This document shows, one piece after another, positions 10,826 to 24,400 of a stretch of 64,000 nucleotides of DNA (position 1 is its first letter; each line of letters begins with the position of its first letter). Origin of the DNA: Rotaria socialis. Its lineage: Eukaryota > Rotifera > Eurotatoria > Philodinida > Philodinidae. Position numbers and translations under genes: made by a program. The DNA is taken from positions 1 through 64,000 of the forward strand of contig CAJNYU010002281.1 in assembly GCA_905331475.1 (NCBI GenBank), given 5' to 3'. The notes beneath the pieces were generated by a model. That model searched no databases, was not told the origin of the DNA, and was given only the letters and a program-made list of their open reading frames with translations.

Positions 10826-11579
10826 ACAATTGGCATGTTTTCCACTCTTTTACTTCCTCCTTTAAGCCGTCTTATGATCGAGAATGCAGTTGCAAGATCG
10901 TTACTTTTGATGGACTTCTCTTTACTGATCGTGGCCATGGACTCTTTATGTGTTCACCAACAGAAATTCAAAAACTTAGTATTGCTTCAGATATTAAGTA
11001 AGTTCGAATAAAATATTATCATGAATTTATTTGTAATTATTTTTTCTTCTTCTAGAGAACAAGTCAATGAAATGCTATGTGAATTGTATGATCCATCAGT
11101 AGCAATGCCTGAAGCATAAAAACAAAATTTCTTTGCTAAACTTTTTGCTTCAAATACATCCTTAGATTCAGATCAATTATGAATGTCTACTTTATCGAAG
11201 TTTTTCTATCTAAAACAATGTTTTCTTTTATTAAAGTCGGTGTAGCTGCTGGAAAAGCACCCTATGGTGTTGCTAAAAAAGATGATGTCAATGCTAATAT
11301 GAATCGAATGCGTGATACAGTTGAGTCAGCCTGTGGTGTTGTTAATGATACAAGAAATGTGAGTTCTATTGAGAAAAAAGAATGCATATTTCAATATTGT
11401 TATGTACTGTTCGTCGATTTAGAAATTAATTGAACGAGGTCAAAAATTAGGCGAAGTTGAAATAGCATCAAAACAAATGAGTGAACGTGCTGAAGAATTT
11501 GCTAGTCTACCACATAAAGTTATGTTAAAACAAAAACAAAAAGCTGAATGACAGTCATTTGGATCGAAGAAATCGTAAA
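10826..11579 (+). pseudogene. Tomosyn (syntaxin-binding protein 5-like) C-terminal remnant
   Basis: Four exon-like pieces match the C-terminus of tomosyn, the vesicle-fusion regulator whose R-SNARE coil binds syntaxin and SNAP-25. They are about 10826-10997 (GLFMCSPTEIQKLS), 11056-11180 (NEMLCELYDP and NFFAKLF), 11240-11358 (VGVAAGKAPYGVAKK) and 11429-11579 (LIERGQKLGEVE, MSERAEEFASL). Introns are recognisable: GTAAGT at 10998, TTCTTCTAG at 11047-11055, GTGAGT at 11359, TTTAG before 11429. It is broken: a frame change near 10900, a TAA after PEA (about 11117), a donor at about 11180 now reading GAATGT, and a TGA where Trp is expected in the last exon. The WD40 propellers are absent. Confidence 0.85.
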
Positions 11580-13389
11580 TTAAACGATAAAATAATCTTG
11601 ACTACAAATAGTCAATATATACATATTTTGTTCCGTTTTTTCTCTCGTTGTTGCATTATCTTAGATTTATCAATATCTTTTATCTACGAAAAAAAGTTCC
11701 CATAATTTTATTCTGTCCTTTTGTATGAGTGCAATATTCTTAGAAAATCACAATGTGTACATGTCCAAATTCAAAATAAAAATAAACAGCTTATTGCTAT
11801 ACATATATATATATATATATCCTTCTCTATAATGTTTTTCCTCGTGGCCCTATTCATATTTTTTCTCTTCGTGGTCTGGCCTCGGATTCGTCCTATATCT
11901 CGATGATTTTTCCTGTATTTCCTATAAAAAATGAAAAAAAAGTAGAAAATTGCTAAAAAACGCTTTTGTTTTAGTATATTTTCGTGCTTTTTAAAAAAAT
12001 CGATTCGATAATTATTGATTCTTTTATATTCTTTGAATTTTTCGCAGGGACTCTTTAAAATACAATTATTTTTCACACTATCAAACGGACTAAATGAAAA
12101 TAGCTGGCTATTTTAATTAAAGATATTCAAACAAAGTAAAATAGTCTTTATAAATGCTTGTGTTTTTAAAAGCTTTTATTGGTGCCGGTCACATGGATTT
12201 TCGTGAATGGTCTTGTTCGAGCGTAATGCTGTGATGTTGTTGACACACTTTGTTTTTCGTTGTCTCGGAAACTGTGAGAGTTATCAAGTTCGTTCAAACA
12301 TCATTTGACACAACTTGTCGTGGTATGTTTATGCCATAAAATGAGTTTTTCGGATAAATTCTCGAGTTTATATAGAAGAGTTTGGGTTGCCTGATGCTGT
12401 GACATAAAAAAGACCCTTTTCCTTCAGGATCACTAGTAAACTGTAATTTCTTCTGCAACTATTTCTCCAAATGAAACACTTCTAGAGCTAGTTTTCAAGC
12501 GCTTTGGCCGAACTTTAAAACGCTAAAAACGTTTTCTCTAAGCATTTTTACTTAGATAAAAAGTGAAAAAAAAACAAACGTGACATTTCTAGTAACGCTA
12601 AGATACAGTTTTTTCTCCACCAATTTTGAAGCAATTAGCATCATCATAGTTATTTGATTTTGATTAGTAATAGTCTTTTCTTTATAACTAATCTTTCTAC
12701 ATAAAACGAAATCGATACATCTGTATGGAAGCTCATAAGCGGCACAGTGAATTAGAAAGTGTATAAGACTCCACATTGTCCTTAGCTACGAAAGTCGAAA
12801 CGAAATAGGCCATCTTGTAGAGACTGAAATTCTGCATTTAATGATCTGTCATTGATATTTTTTGAAAACATTTCTCAGTAAAAAGACTCAAAATGCTATT
12901 TTTGAAAACTTTAAAACTCGGTTTCGGTGTAGGTAGATGTGAGCGTAAACGCAATACGAACCGTTACCCACTCCATGATCTATTTTGTATTAATGTATTA
13001 ATATGTAAATAAATATATTTCGACTGAATTTAATCATGTCGGACTGATTTCATTTAATTTAAGAAAGAAGTAAAATGAAATCTTGACAAAAATTGACTGC
13101 GCATGTTAATTTGATACAGGAAAAGTTTAAAACAACGTTCAATTCGAATCTAAACAATGAATCTTCATTATCCTATTTTTTTCTCATTCTTTATGCCTTT
13201 GTCTGTATTTTTAAAAACTTTGACCCTATGCAAATTCCTACTTTTTCAAAAACTCGCAATTCGAGGCCAGCGTGTTATATTATTAATAGTGTTGTTCTTT
13301 ATTGTTGTGTGGATACTCGTTTTATATTTCCGTTCGATACATGCAATAATTTCTTTATCACGTATACACACAGACAGAACACATTCCTA
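11580..13389. other. Intergenic stretch, no gene seen
   Basis: AT-rich sequence with a (TA)n run at about 11800-11820. No open frame has recognisable composition. Nothing else stands out. Confidence 0.5.
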
Positions 13390-13418
13390 TATTATTATTA
13401 TTATTATTATTATTATTT
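13390..13418. repeat. (ATT)n microsatellite
   Basis: About nine uninterrupted ATT units. The Ile- and Tyr-rich reading frames across it are repeat artefacts. Confidence 0.9.
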
Positions 13419-13454
13419 TCTTTAATCTATATTTTGAAAAGAACAGTGGCTTAA

Positions 13455-13536
13455 CTCTTTCCGGCTGGGTGTTGCCAAATGGCAACGTTTCCCCCTAGGG
13501 GGGTACGGCAATTTTCAAACAGCAAGCCGGAAAGGG
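13455..13536. mobile_element. Tiny piggyBac-type MITE
   Basis: An 82-bp element is bounded on both sides by TTAA (13451-13454 and 13537-13540). The left end CTCTTTCCGGCT pairs with the right end AGCCGGAAAGGG. TTAA target sites and ends starting CCCTTT are typical of the piggyBac superfamily. It has no coding capacity. Confidence 0.75.
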
Positions 13537-14596
13537 TTAACTCATAATCATATGTATATGAATGTATGTGTTTACAAAACAAAATAATGTATGATAACGG
13601 CGACTTTTTCTGTTATTTGTTTCGCTCGTAAGTCATTCTTTACCCGAGTTTGTTTTTTCGTTTAACTTTTTTTCTCTCCTTCCCCTCGCCATAAATCATC
13701 ATGTTTTCCTATTTCAAACATTCTCTATCTGGTATTGGTTTTTGCTTTGTTTTCTAACCTGTAGCCTCCTGTTGTATTTTTGTTGGTGTTTTAAAAACTT
13801 TCTTTTTACTTGTGTACGTGTTTAATAAAAGTGGTATCGTTTATTAAGAAGAAATTTTTCAAAAACATACAACTGCTATAAAGCAAAACATAATGTGTGG
13901 TCGGTAATCTTTCATATTTTATTTGAAACGAAAAGTTGAAACAGATTTCAAGTTTGTACTGTAGATGCTTGATTATTGATAATAATCGAAAGGAAATTGT
14001 TCTAATGAAATCATCGTATTTGTTTTTATAAGATTACAATTTTTAAGTGGTTTAAAAGCAAGCTAAAAGTAGTAGCGTCCTTTAAATTTAAAATTTGTTT
14101 CAATGGACTATGTTTCATACGTGCAACATTGTTCATGTCTGATTGTACGATAATACTTGATAGATTTTCATTAATTTAAGTTAATAGTTATCAGTGAAAA
14201 CAGATAAGTACTGTGCTTTGACTAGTATTCTATCTTTTGTTTACTTTGTTATTATTCAGTTGTATATGCCGTTGGCTGTTGCAATTCGTATCAATATCTA
14301 CTGCAAGTCTCAACGCACTATACTTTATAATGATCATGTTAAAAGTACTGATATTAATTATTTGCTGATATTAGAACCGTGTAATAGGATGCAACATTTT
14401 ATTAAAAGAGGAAAGTATCACCATTTAGAACTTTTGCAGATATATACCAAACATTCAAGTTTCGAGGAAGCTTTCTAGAAGTTGTAGAACAACCAATTTT
14501 TTCCTTTTCAAAGTTTTTCTAATGATTGTTTTCACTAACTTTCTTTTTTAATTATAATCTCACCTTGAAATCTACTCTCTATTTGGATATTTGTAT

Positions 14597-14666
14597 GGGT
14601 GGGTGTGAGTGTGGATATATCTGTGAAGTTACCACACTCACCCCCATAGCCGCACCCACACCCATA
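14597..14666. repeat. Interstitial telomere-like repeats, head-to-head
   Basis: A G-rich tract (GGGTGGGTGTGAGTGTGG) is followed by a C-rich tract (CACACTCACCCCCATAGCCG, then CACCCACACCC). The order matches 98-187. Its right edge is also the left limit of a roughly 850-bp block repeated at 49287, so a duplication breakpoint coincides with it. Confidence 0.65.
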
Positions 14667-15410
14667 GTATTTCACGATGTTAGTTATGAAGGTTTTCGGT
14701 ATATACTTCTCTGATGATCCCAAAAATCATGTGTATTTACTATAAAAAAACAACGATTTCTGCCAATCAGAATCTTAAAATACTAGGCTTTTTTCTGTTA
14801 TAGTCTACTTGAAGATAACTCGATTTTGAAAACTGTTAATTTTTTTGCTAACTTGGAGAATATCTTCATGCCATCCATAATCAAAAATACTTAATCGAAA
14901 GCAAAAATAACAAAAAGAATCGGGATTTAGCATGAACAAAGGTTGCCAATTTCGTTTTTCTATGGTAACACAGTAATCTGATGAGATGCACTATACTTTG
15001 GTTATCTGACTACTTACGTTTTGGGCACTAACATTGCCGTCTATTTCTTGAATGACAAACTCTCTGAAACGATAGATTCAAAATAGAAGTTTCATCAATA
15101 ATCAAGCACTGCACAGGTCTTTATAATCAGAATTGATTTACGACATATTACTTTTTTTGCTGTACGATGGAGGGCTTTTTGCAAGTTTTTTTTTCTTTTC
15201 TGTTTGTGTACCCTCGTAGCTGTTATCTTTTGCCTTAAAATGGCACGTTGTGCAATATTTTTCGTTTCTTACTCATATTGATGGGTTTTTTCTCTTTCTC
15301 CAATGTCACGCGACACGCACGTATTTCATATGTAGCATACTTTATTGTGAAAATTTTCCTATTTGATCAGTCAAGATAAACGGCATCAAAACATTGTAGC
15401 ACGAAATTCA

Positions 15411-18400
15411 ATGGCGACCAATTTTAATCTCGAAGATGAGCAACGTCGATTACAAGAAGAAAATATGCGTCGTTTACGTGAGCTCGAATTGGCTCGATTA
15501 AGCGAAGAAGACGAGCAGGAAGCTCGTAAAGAACTTGAAGAATATGATGAATCGGAACGTAAAATACAGACTCTTGATGGCAATGATAAGCAACGAGTAG
15601 AGGAATATGAATGGGATATAAATGATACAAACAAAGAAATTGAAAAAGCCGATAAAGACCTCGATCGAATCCAAGAAAAACTGGACAAATCTGAAGTAAT
15701 ACAGAAGACACATGCTGATGATCTTAAAGTCTTAACTGATTCTCTTGCAAGTCTTACATCCGAAATAGAAAATGTTCACGGAGAACTTCAAAACTTACGA
15801 AAACAGCAACATGCTCTCACTATAGAACAAGACAATTTCCAATCTACACTCATTAAACAAAAGCAAATATTGGATGACACAAATGCAAGCATAATTGCTA
15901 TAGAACAACGAATCACCATATTGAATAATCAAAAGCGTTTATTCGAAGAACAACGAAACAAACTGAATGATGAGCTAACAAGAAATGAAACAAGTTTGAT
16001 ATCTGTTGAAGAACAAATAAATAAGCTTAATGATGAACTCAAAGAGTTGCAAAAAGATGCAACAAAATTACAGGTCCAATCAGATGAATTGAAAGGTGCT
16101 GTCGATTTAATTGTTCAACAATGGAAAAAAAATCAAGAGGAATTAGCTGCATGTGTAGCCAGTGTGCAAAAGCAGGAAAATCTCATGCATCAATTGGAAA
16201 AAGAACAGCAACAAATCAGTATTGAAATTCAACATTTACAAAATTCGATGGAGCGTATCCTAGAAATGATCAATCAGGTATGTGCATAACACGATCGATA
16301 CATAAAGAAAACTCTCGAAGATTACTATCCTTGATGGGACTGATACTTGTATTTAATAGTAGAGTTGATGCATTATGTGTTGCATGCATTGCCACGAAAG
16401 ATTAAAACAAATGAACAATCGGAGTAGAAATTCGATCAAGTTTTTACAACATTTATTCCTACGAGTCTGTGAATTTTCGCATAGGAAAAGGCAAAAGACA
16501 GAATATGTTTTCAAATATTTTGTCTATTAAAAAAGCAAAAGATCAACAAATGTCGTCCTTATATTCAAAAATAATATCGAATTAATTGCATAAATAATTC
16601 ATATTTGCTTGATTATGGGAATATTTGATCGATAATCTTTAGTTTGATAAAAATAACAGTGAAAGGTTGTGTCCTCGTCGAAGCATAAAACAATGATATC
16701 AATTTAGTCTATTGTATAATTTCATGTTAATCTAGAACTGATTTTTAGCATTACCTTAACTGAAATAATTAGAAAAACTATCTACTAAACATCTTCAACT
16801 TCTGTTTAGAATGAAGAAGTGAAACGTGATTTGACAGCACATATTGAACAGAAGAATCGAGATAAGCAAAAGGCTGAACAGAATGAAAAAATAGCGAATG
16901 ATGCAGTTGAACAAGCAGAAAAGGCTCTTGAAGCATTGGAAATACAAATGAACACATTGCGAGATCAATTAGCACAATTAACTCAAGATAAAAGTCATCT
17001 GGAAGAACAATGTCGTCAAGCAGAGAACGAAATTCAAGAAGCGAAGTATGTAAATAGAAATTTCAACAACATCTCTCCTACTTTTCATTTCAAAGTCTTA
17101 TAGAACATTGTGCTCAAGAAGTGAACTTTCTTCAACAGAAAATTCTCTCTATAAAACATATAAGTTCTACAATGATATTTCTTCAACCTTGAAAGTTGAA
17201 AATTATTTAGGTTTTTAGGCATCTGCAAGCTATGATTACACATATATCCTAGTATATAAAGCAAACTATTGAATAAAATATGAATTAATTAGTTACGTTT
17301 TTTTTCACTTTATTTTGTTTTTTATTGTTTTCATCGAAATACTACAATACAGATGTTTTAAGGAATGCTGTGTGCTTTTACACTACCACGTTTCAGGAGA
17401 AAAGAAAGAAGAGAAAAGAGAATTTCAGTAAGGCTATTTGTGTTTGATAATAAATTGCGGAGAGCTGAGGAACTTTAACACTTCGAATTCGATGATGATA
17501 TTATGATAATTGCGAAACCATGTAAATGTGTCTTTTACAGTCTATATGACATGAAAGGTTTTCTATGATGAAGATGTTTTATAAGTTTGAAGAGTGTTTA
17601 TTGTATCCTAGGAGAAAACAAATCACCTTCTGTATGCATGAAGGGTCTCAGCTATTAGCTTTCATACGAAATATGTGCGGACAACATATGCACTAAACTG
17701 AACTGCACAAAGTGAAACAGGCTCTCTCTCTGGAATCTGTTTTTTTTAAATTTCTTCGTTTGGTCTTTTTCTAATAGTAAAAAGATACTTACAAAGACGA
17801 AAAAATGCAACTAAGACTAGAGATTCATCGTACTGCTGAGCATGATTTCGATAGTTAGATAATAAGGTTTATTTTCTTGAATGAGTTTCATCTATTGATA
17901 ACAAGACTCTCTTCCGGTTACCCGACTTAGAATAGTCAGGTTTTCCCTTTAGATAACCATTCATCTTTGGGAAAATAGAAATAACGGGTGCGCCAGGATA
18001 AATGTCCCTCTCAAGTTTTTGGCTATAACTTTTTTTCTTTGTGCCCTATAGAGCTGATTGTTTTTCCAAAAGATGCACCGTGAAATTCTCTACAAAACAG
18101 TAATCAAACATGTTCCTGAAGAAAATTAAGGGAAAAACTTAAACGAAGATTATCCAACACATAAAAAGTACCCAACTTTCAAAGCTAGCAAGTGTCCCAT
18201 CAACAGTCGGAGTTTGTACTTCTTGTTTTCATCATCTAACGGGTGGGCCATAAATAATGATGGTCTCCGTATTTCGTAAATATCTCATGAAGCTTTTATC
18301 CCTTAGACTTCGTGTTTCTTTAGAAAGATTCCTCATTCAATTCTCTACAAAAAGATACGAAAAGAGTTGGTACAAAATGTAACTGTGAAAGTCCATTTGA

Positions 18401-21400
18401 TAAACACTCATATGCTCCGAATATCCTCACTTTCATAGTATTTCGTATCGTTCTTTGCATTTCGCGTCGTTATATGACCAAGTATAGAAATATTGACGAC
18501 GCCATTTTGTAGCTCTTGAAAAGCCATATTAACTTGGCGGTCTTTGAAAAATGCTGACTTTGGAACTTGGATTAACATAACGCCTTTGTTTTTCTCTCAC
18601 ATTTGGGTTTTTCGGACCTGCCATTAGACTTCTTCATAATCTTCATGTGGCCAGATCAAAATGTAACTTTTCACAGTCAAATTTTTCTCAGCTCGAAGAA
18701 AAATGCTTTTTCTAACATCTATAAACTAGTTTGTCAATTTGCAGTTCGTTTCGGTACAAGATTGTGCACGCGAACAAAATTTTTAATTACTCCAGCTCGT
18801 TCTTCAAGGTAAAATGACCCTGAAACCTTATAATCATATCTAAGCGACTCGTTTTAAGTGCTGTGAGAAAGAGCATACTTGAAAATAGCGAGAAATGTGC
18901 CCCACATTGATTCAACGTCTAATTAGCCAGATGAGAAAAGAAAATTAATATGGTGAAAATGTGTGTTTGAAAGTGGACCTTTTCAAAACATGCTAGAGCT
19001 CACTAGATAGAGTTTCATGTATATATTTTTTGTCAACTCTTTTCATATCAGTATTTCATATGTAGCATACTTTATTGTGAAAATTTTCCTATTTGATCAG
19101 TCAAGATAAACGGCATCAAAACATTGTAGCACGAAATTCAATGGCGACCAATTTTAATCTCGAAGATGAGCGACGTCGATTACAAGAAGAAAATATGCGT
19201 CGTTTACGTGAGCTCGAATTGGCTCGATTAAGCGAAGAACAGGAGCAGGAAGCTCGTAAAGAACTTGAAGAATATGATGAATCGGAACGTTAAATACAGA
19301 CCATTGGTGGCAATGATAAGCAACGAGTAGAAGAATATGAATGGGATATAAATGATACAAACAAAGAAATTGAAAAAGCCGTTAAACACCTCGATCGAAT
19401 CCAAGAAAAACTGGACAAATCTGAAGTAATACAGAAGACACATGCTGATGATCTTAAAGTCCTACATCCGAAACAAAAAATGTTCACGGAGAACTTCAAA
19501 ACTTACGAGAACAGCAACATGCTCGCACTATAGAACGAGACAATTTCCAATCTACACTCATTAAACAAGAGCAAATATTGGATGACACAAATGCAAGCAT
19601 AATTGCTATAGAACAACGAATCACCATATTGAATAATCAAAAGCATTTATTCGAAGAATAACGAAACAAACTGAGTGAAGCGCTAACAAGAAACAGTAGT
19701 GTCATACTTGAAACTTGAACTCAACTGAGCTTTCAACTTTCAACTTTCAAGTATCACATATATATGATTTCAATAGTTAGATAATAAGGTTTATTTTCTT
19801 GAATCAGTTTCGTGTATTGATAACAAGGCTCTCTTCAGGTTACCCGGCTTAAAATAGCCAGATTTTCCCGTTAGATAACAACCCATCTTTGAGAAAGTAG
19901 AAAACAAACTTTTGTTTAGAAAACTAGAAACAACGTTTTCTGCTATCATGATTCTCCTGGAATCATGTTTGACTCTTTGTTTCGAATAAATAAGACTGCA
20001 TACTCCGTTTATAAAGACGCTCCATTTGTGAATAAAATCGTTAGTTTATATAAATGTCTAAGATTTCATTTTTTATGATATGATATAGTGTAAAAATACT
20101 ATATATCTTTGAACGGTTCGTTGTGATTTAACAGTATTCATTTTCACAATAACCGAGAATACAACTCAGCTGCAGATAAGATGGAAATCATTTAAAATAA
20201 CCAGATTGTGATCATTAATGTTAAAAATAATGAAATGGTAGGCTCAAAACACTTGTTGAGATTGACAATAGGAAGGTAGTAGAAGTAATTAGAGTATAGC
20301 TTTTCAAGATACCATTTGTCGTTATCCTTTTGTAGTAGAAGAATAAAAGTTATATACTTTCACATGAACTCTTCCCTGTCTCATAGATGACTTCAATCAT
20401 TTTATCTTTATGAACAAATTACTATTTTTAATCAATGAATACAGGCGGTCATATGTAAGTTCGCCTATTTTGATTTCATTATGAAGTAAAAACTTATTTG
20501 TATAGCACAAATCCACAATAAAAATCATTTCTTGGTTTGAAAGGCAGATATCTAGACGGAATACATCAATCAGAATCAAATAGAATTTTATTTTACTGGC
20601 GAGGAGACTTCTCCTTGGATTAATCTCTGCTTGCACCTATCGTGATATCAGTTTGTAGAGTTCAATGAATAAATCACAATGATATCATCTGCTTTTCTCC
20701 ATAGACTTTCTTCGTTGGATTATGACTAATTATTGCTTCGATGAAAGTTCATGAAATATAAGACATTGTGTTAATCGTGATCAAGCCAATGAGCTCCACA
20801 ATATGAAATCAAAAAGTTTAGCAACGGAGACTGAAATTTAGAAGTCTTTTTATTCTTTGAAGAAATATGGGGCAATTTGAGAGAATAGAAAATGCAAAGC
20901 TGAAGAATGCTTTATATTACATGTGTTAAGCCAAGCTTCAATTCCGAATTAAGGAAGCGTTAAATTCCAAGAAGCTCTAAAAATCTCTAACTTGGCTCGT
21001 CGCAGTTACTAAAACATTCTATAGATATGTCCCAGGCTAAGGATAGCTAATGATGATAAGAAATTAGGGAGAAAGTCTTCTTATACCTGAAAATCTTGCC
21101 AGCTCATTGAAATCATTGAAAAATGACTGCATGACTGAGGACTTTCATCTTTCATAAAAAAAACCATAACCTTTTTTTATTGATTATTTAGGCAAGAACT
21201 TGAACGAGCGCAAAGAGCGTTGGAACGTTTGCGTGATCAGCTCAAGGAAATTGGCAAAGAATTGAGCGATAAAGAAGCAGAACTTACTCGAGCTCAAATG
21301 GAACAAAAAAATTTGGAAGACCTGCTGCAGGCAGAGATAAAACATCTTCAAGAAATAGATGCAGTGGTCGCTAGACTCGAAGAAGAACTTCGTCAAGCGA

Positions 21401-24400
21401 AAATCAAACTTGATACCGCTTTAGAACGTTTAAGACAATTAACAGAACATCTTCATCAACAACAACAGTTGGAATTACAAATGCAACGAGCATATGAAGC
21501 TCAAGTAACAGCAACGAACTTAGCACAAGATAGGGCCAACGAAGCTGATAGAAGAGAAAGAGAAGCTAAGCACGCTGCAGATAAAGCTATACGTGAGCAA
21601 AAACAAGCAGAAGCCATTGTCGCAAGTATAAAATCCGAGTTGAATGATGCTGAGATATCATTGGCATGGGCTTTAGCAGCTCTTGCGACTGCATTACTGA
21701 TACCGATAGCTGGTGAAATTGCTGCTATTCCAATACTAGCTACAATTGCAGCTCTTGAAGTTGCCATTTTTGCATTGGCTTCCAAGTTAAATAGAGCAGA
21801 AAACACGTTGTCGCAAGCGAATTCTATGCGTGATCGCGCTCTTGAATTACATGAAACATCGAAAACTGAGAAACAAAAAGCTGACGAGACCCTCACTGAA
21901 GAGAAAAATAAATTGGCCACCGCAAAAACGAATTGGGATAAGCAGATAGAAGCGAAGAATGCGGCTAAGAAGGCAGTTGAAACGCAAACTGAAGTAGTAA
22001 CAGCAGCAACTAATCACTTTAAAAATGTTGAACGTCAATTAGCCGATAGTAAAGAGCAACAAACAAAACAAAGAACCAAAGTACATAATGTCGAAATGCA
22101 AGTAAAAGAGAAAACGGTTCAGGTTGCGCAATTGAAAATGGAACGAGGTGCATTGCAGTTAAGACAGGAACAAACTCAAGATGCATTTAATCAAGCCAAT
22201 ACTGTGTTTATACAAGCTACAATAAGAGATGATAAGGCTACTAGAAATCTCAAGGACTTAAAGGATAAAAATGAAGCTAAACGCGGAGAAATACAAGAGA
22301 TGAAAGACTTGGTCGATAAAAAGAAAGCTGAAGTCGAAAAAGCACGAGCTGATCATCTTCTCGCAGAAAGAAAGGCACAGGAAGCAAAAAATGAGGTTGG
22401 GTTAATCAAACAAGACCTGGAGACGGCGGCGAAGTCTGCAACAAAATCAAATGAACAAATTGAAGCCCAAAAAAAAATGCTTATCAAAGAAGAAGAAAAA
22501 AGCAACACACTCGCTAGGAAAAAAGAGATTTTGAAGGAAGAACTTGAAAACACAAGACAAAAGAAGGAACAGTTAGAAAATCGAGTACAAGATTTAAATA
22601 AACAATTGAAAATTCAAAACGAAGCGATGATGGAGAAAAATAATGAAGTGTACAATATTTCAACTAACTTGGAAAGCAAGAAACAAAAGCAATCTCAAAT
22701 AGAAATCCACCGCATCGAGCATATTGCTCATGCTAAACGCATTCAAGAGCAAATTGCTGATTATCAACAAGTTCTGGACAAAAACCATGCAGATTTAGAA
22801 CAGGCAAAAAAAGACAAAGATACACAAGAAAACGCTCAACAGGTAACCATGACAATAAAATATGTGCGAATCTTTCGTCATATAGAATTCGGAAAATTTT
22901 TTCGAAATGCTTCTCTCACCGCGCCCCGTATGACTTTGGTTAGCAACTTAAGCTGACACAAGTTCGCTTTTAAAGGTTTAAAATCTGAATTTTAAGTTCT
23001 TGAAGAATTTTAAAGCCAGTATTTTCAGGCAATTAGTGGCACTTAAAGTATTCACTAATGCTTAAAGTTTTATTGAAAGATCTGTAAAGTGGCTTCAAAT
23101 AACTAAAAGCATTACATTTATATCGATTTTAAGCTGTTTACATTGGAACTGTTCGTCAAGTTAAAGAATAAGATAAACCGACGTCTAGCTAAATCATTAC
23201 TCTCAATGCAAACTATTTAATTTAATATATGAGATATTGACAGCTAGTCACGACCAAAATTATTCAAATTTTGATTTATTGAAGATTTTAGCTCATAAGA
23301 ATAACAGAATATTCTAAATTTAGCCTTTCTTTACTAATATGTTTTTTCAATCAATAAACTTCCAGGATTTTGATAACAAAGTGGTTTTCACAAATTTTCT
23401 TTTCTAGAGAAACGATGTAAAATTTCAGGAGATGCAATATTATTTTCGCAGCACATATACATAGTACAACGTACAGTAATCATAAATTTTGGCAGAATCA
23501 ACCTGATGTTTGACAGAGCCCCAGCTTCTTAGCCCACATGACAGATAAGGTACCGTAATTGCGTTGACTGATCTACCATGCCAGCGTTGTACGAGTATCA
23601 CTATTTTCCAAAAATTTTCTGGTACGTAACTCAGAATATACAAAATTTTATTCACCCTGACAAATGAACTTTCAATACTTGACACTGTAGGAGTGGGTAA
23701 ATAGAACATAATCTATATATCGACAGTCACGTGCCATGCAAATTAGTTTGAACTAATCTTAGAGACAGTGTAGGTATATCAGAGACGGAAGCATCAATGC
23801 ATTTTATTAAGACATCTTATATCTGAGCAATTTCATTATAAGAAGCCTATCTTTTTCTATCTATATATTGCTAAACTTCGACAAAATGGGAAACTCATGT
23901 AACACTTGTCTAATAAATAGATAAATGGCATCAAAATCCTAAAAATTTGCTGGATGAAAAAATAAGTATAAGTGCAAGAAAGATAAATGAATCAGGAACT
24001 TTCCAGCATTCTTTTAGATCTAAAATTACCAATATTCTGAAATTTTGAAAAATTTGCTATATCTTCACTATCCGCAACTCGTATTTGAAATTTGGTGGTT
24101 CAGCATTGCCAGTAATAATATCGAACTGAACATGGCACACAGTTCCCTTGTTTAAACTGAAGAGCTTAAAAGAAGTTAGTAATTACTCAAGTAATCTGCA
24201 CAATTAAGCACTAACGAGTTGTACGGTGTCTAGCGTAAGTTGATTAGCAACCATTAATGTCTGAACCTTTTATACAATCATGACCTGTTGTCAAATGCTT
24301 TAGTTCGAAGCAGTTCGTAATCACTTGAAGTTTGAAATTTTCAGCGATCTAAAGTCACTTGTCAGAGCTTTCGATGTTATTTTAATAGTATAGTGAACCA

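Noticed and set aside
15363-15410. Upstream extension of the coiled-coil frame
   Set aside because: It has no ATG; the first ATG in frame is at 15411, so the start was set there.
15386-15713. Three overlapping minus-strand frames opposite exon 1 of the coiled-coil gene (also at 19154-19499 and 50049-50394)
   Set aside because: Antisense shadows of Glu/Lys-rich coiled-coil codons; they recur at the duplicates for the same reason.
17990-18840. Possible transposon ends (CGGGTGCGCCAGG, CGGGTGGGCC) in intron 2 of the coiled-coil gene
   Set aside because: No paired inverted end, target duplication or coding remnant could be matched to them.
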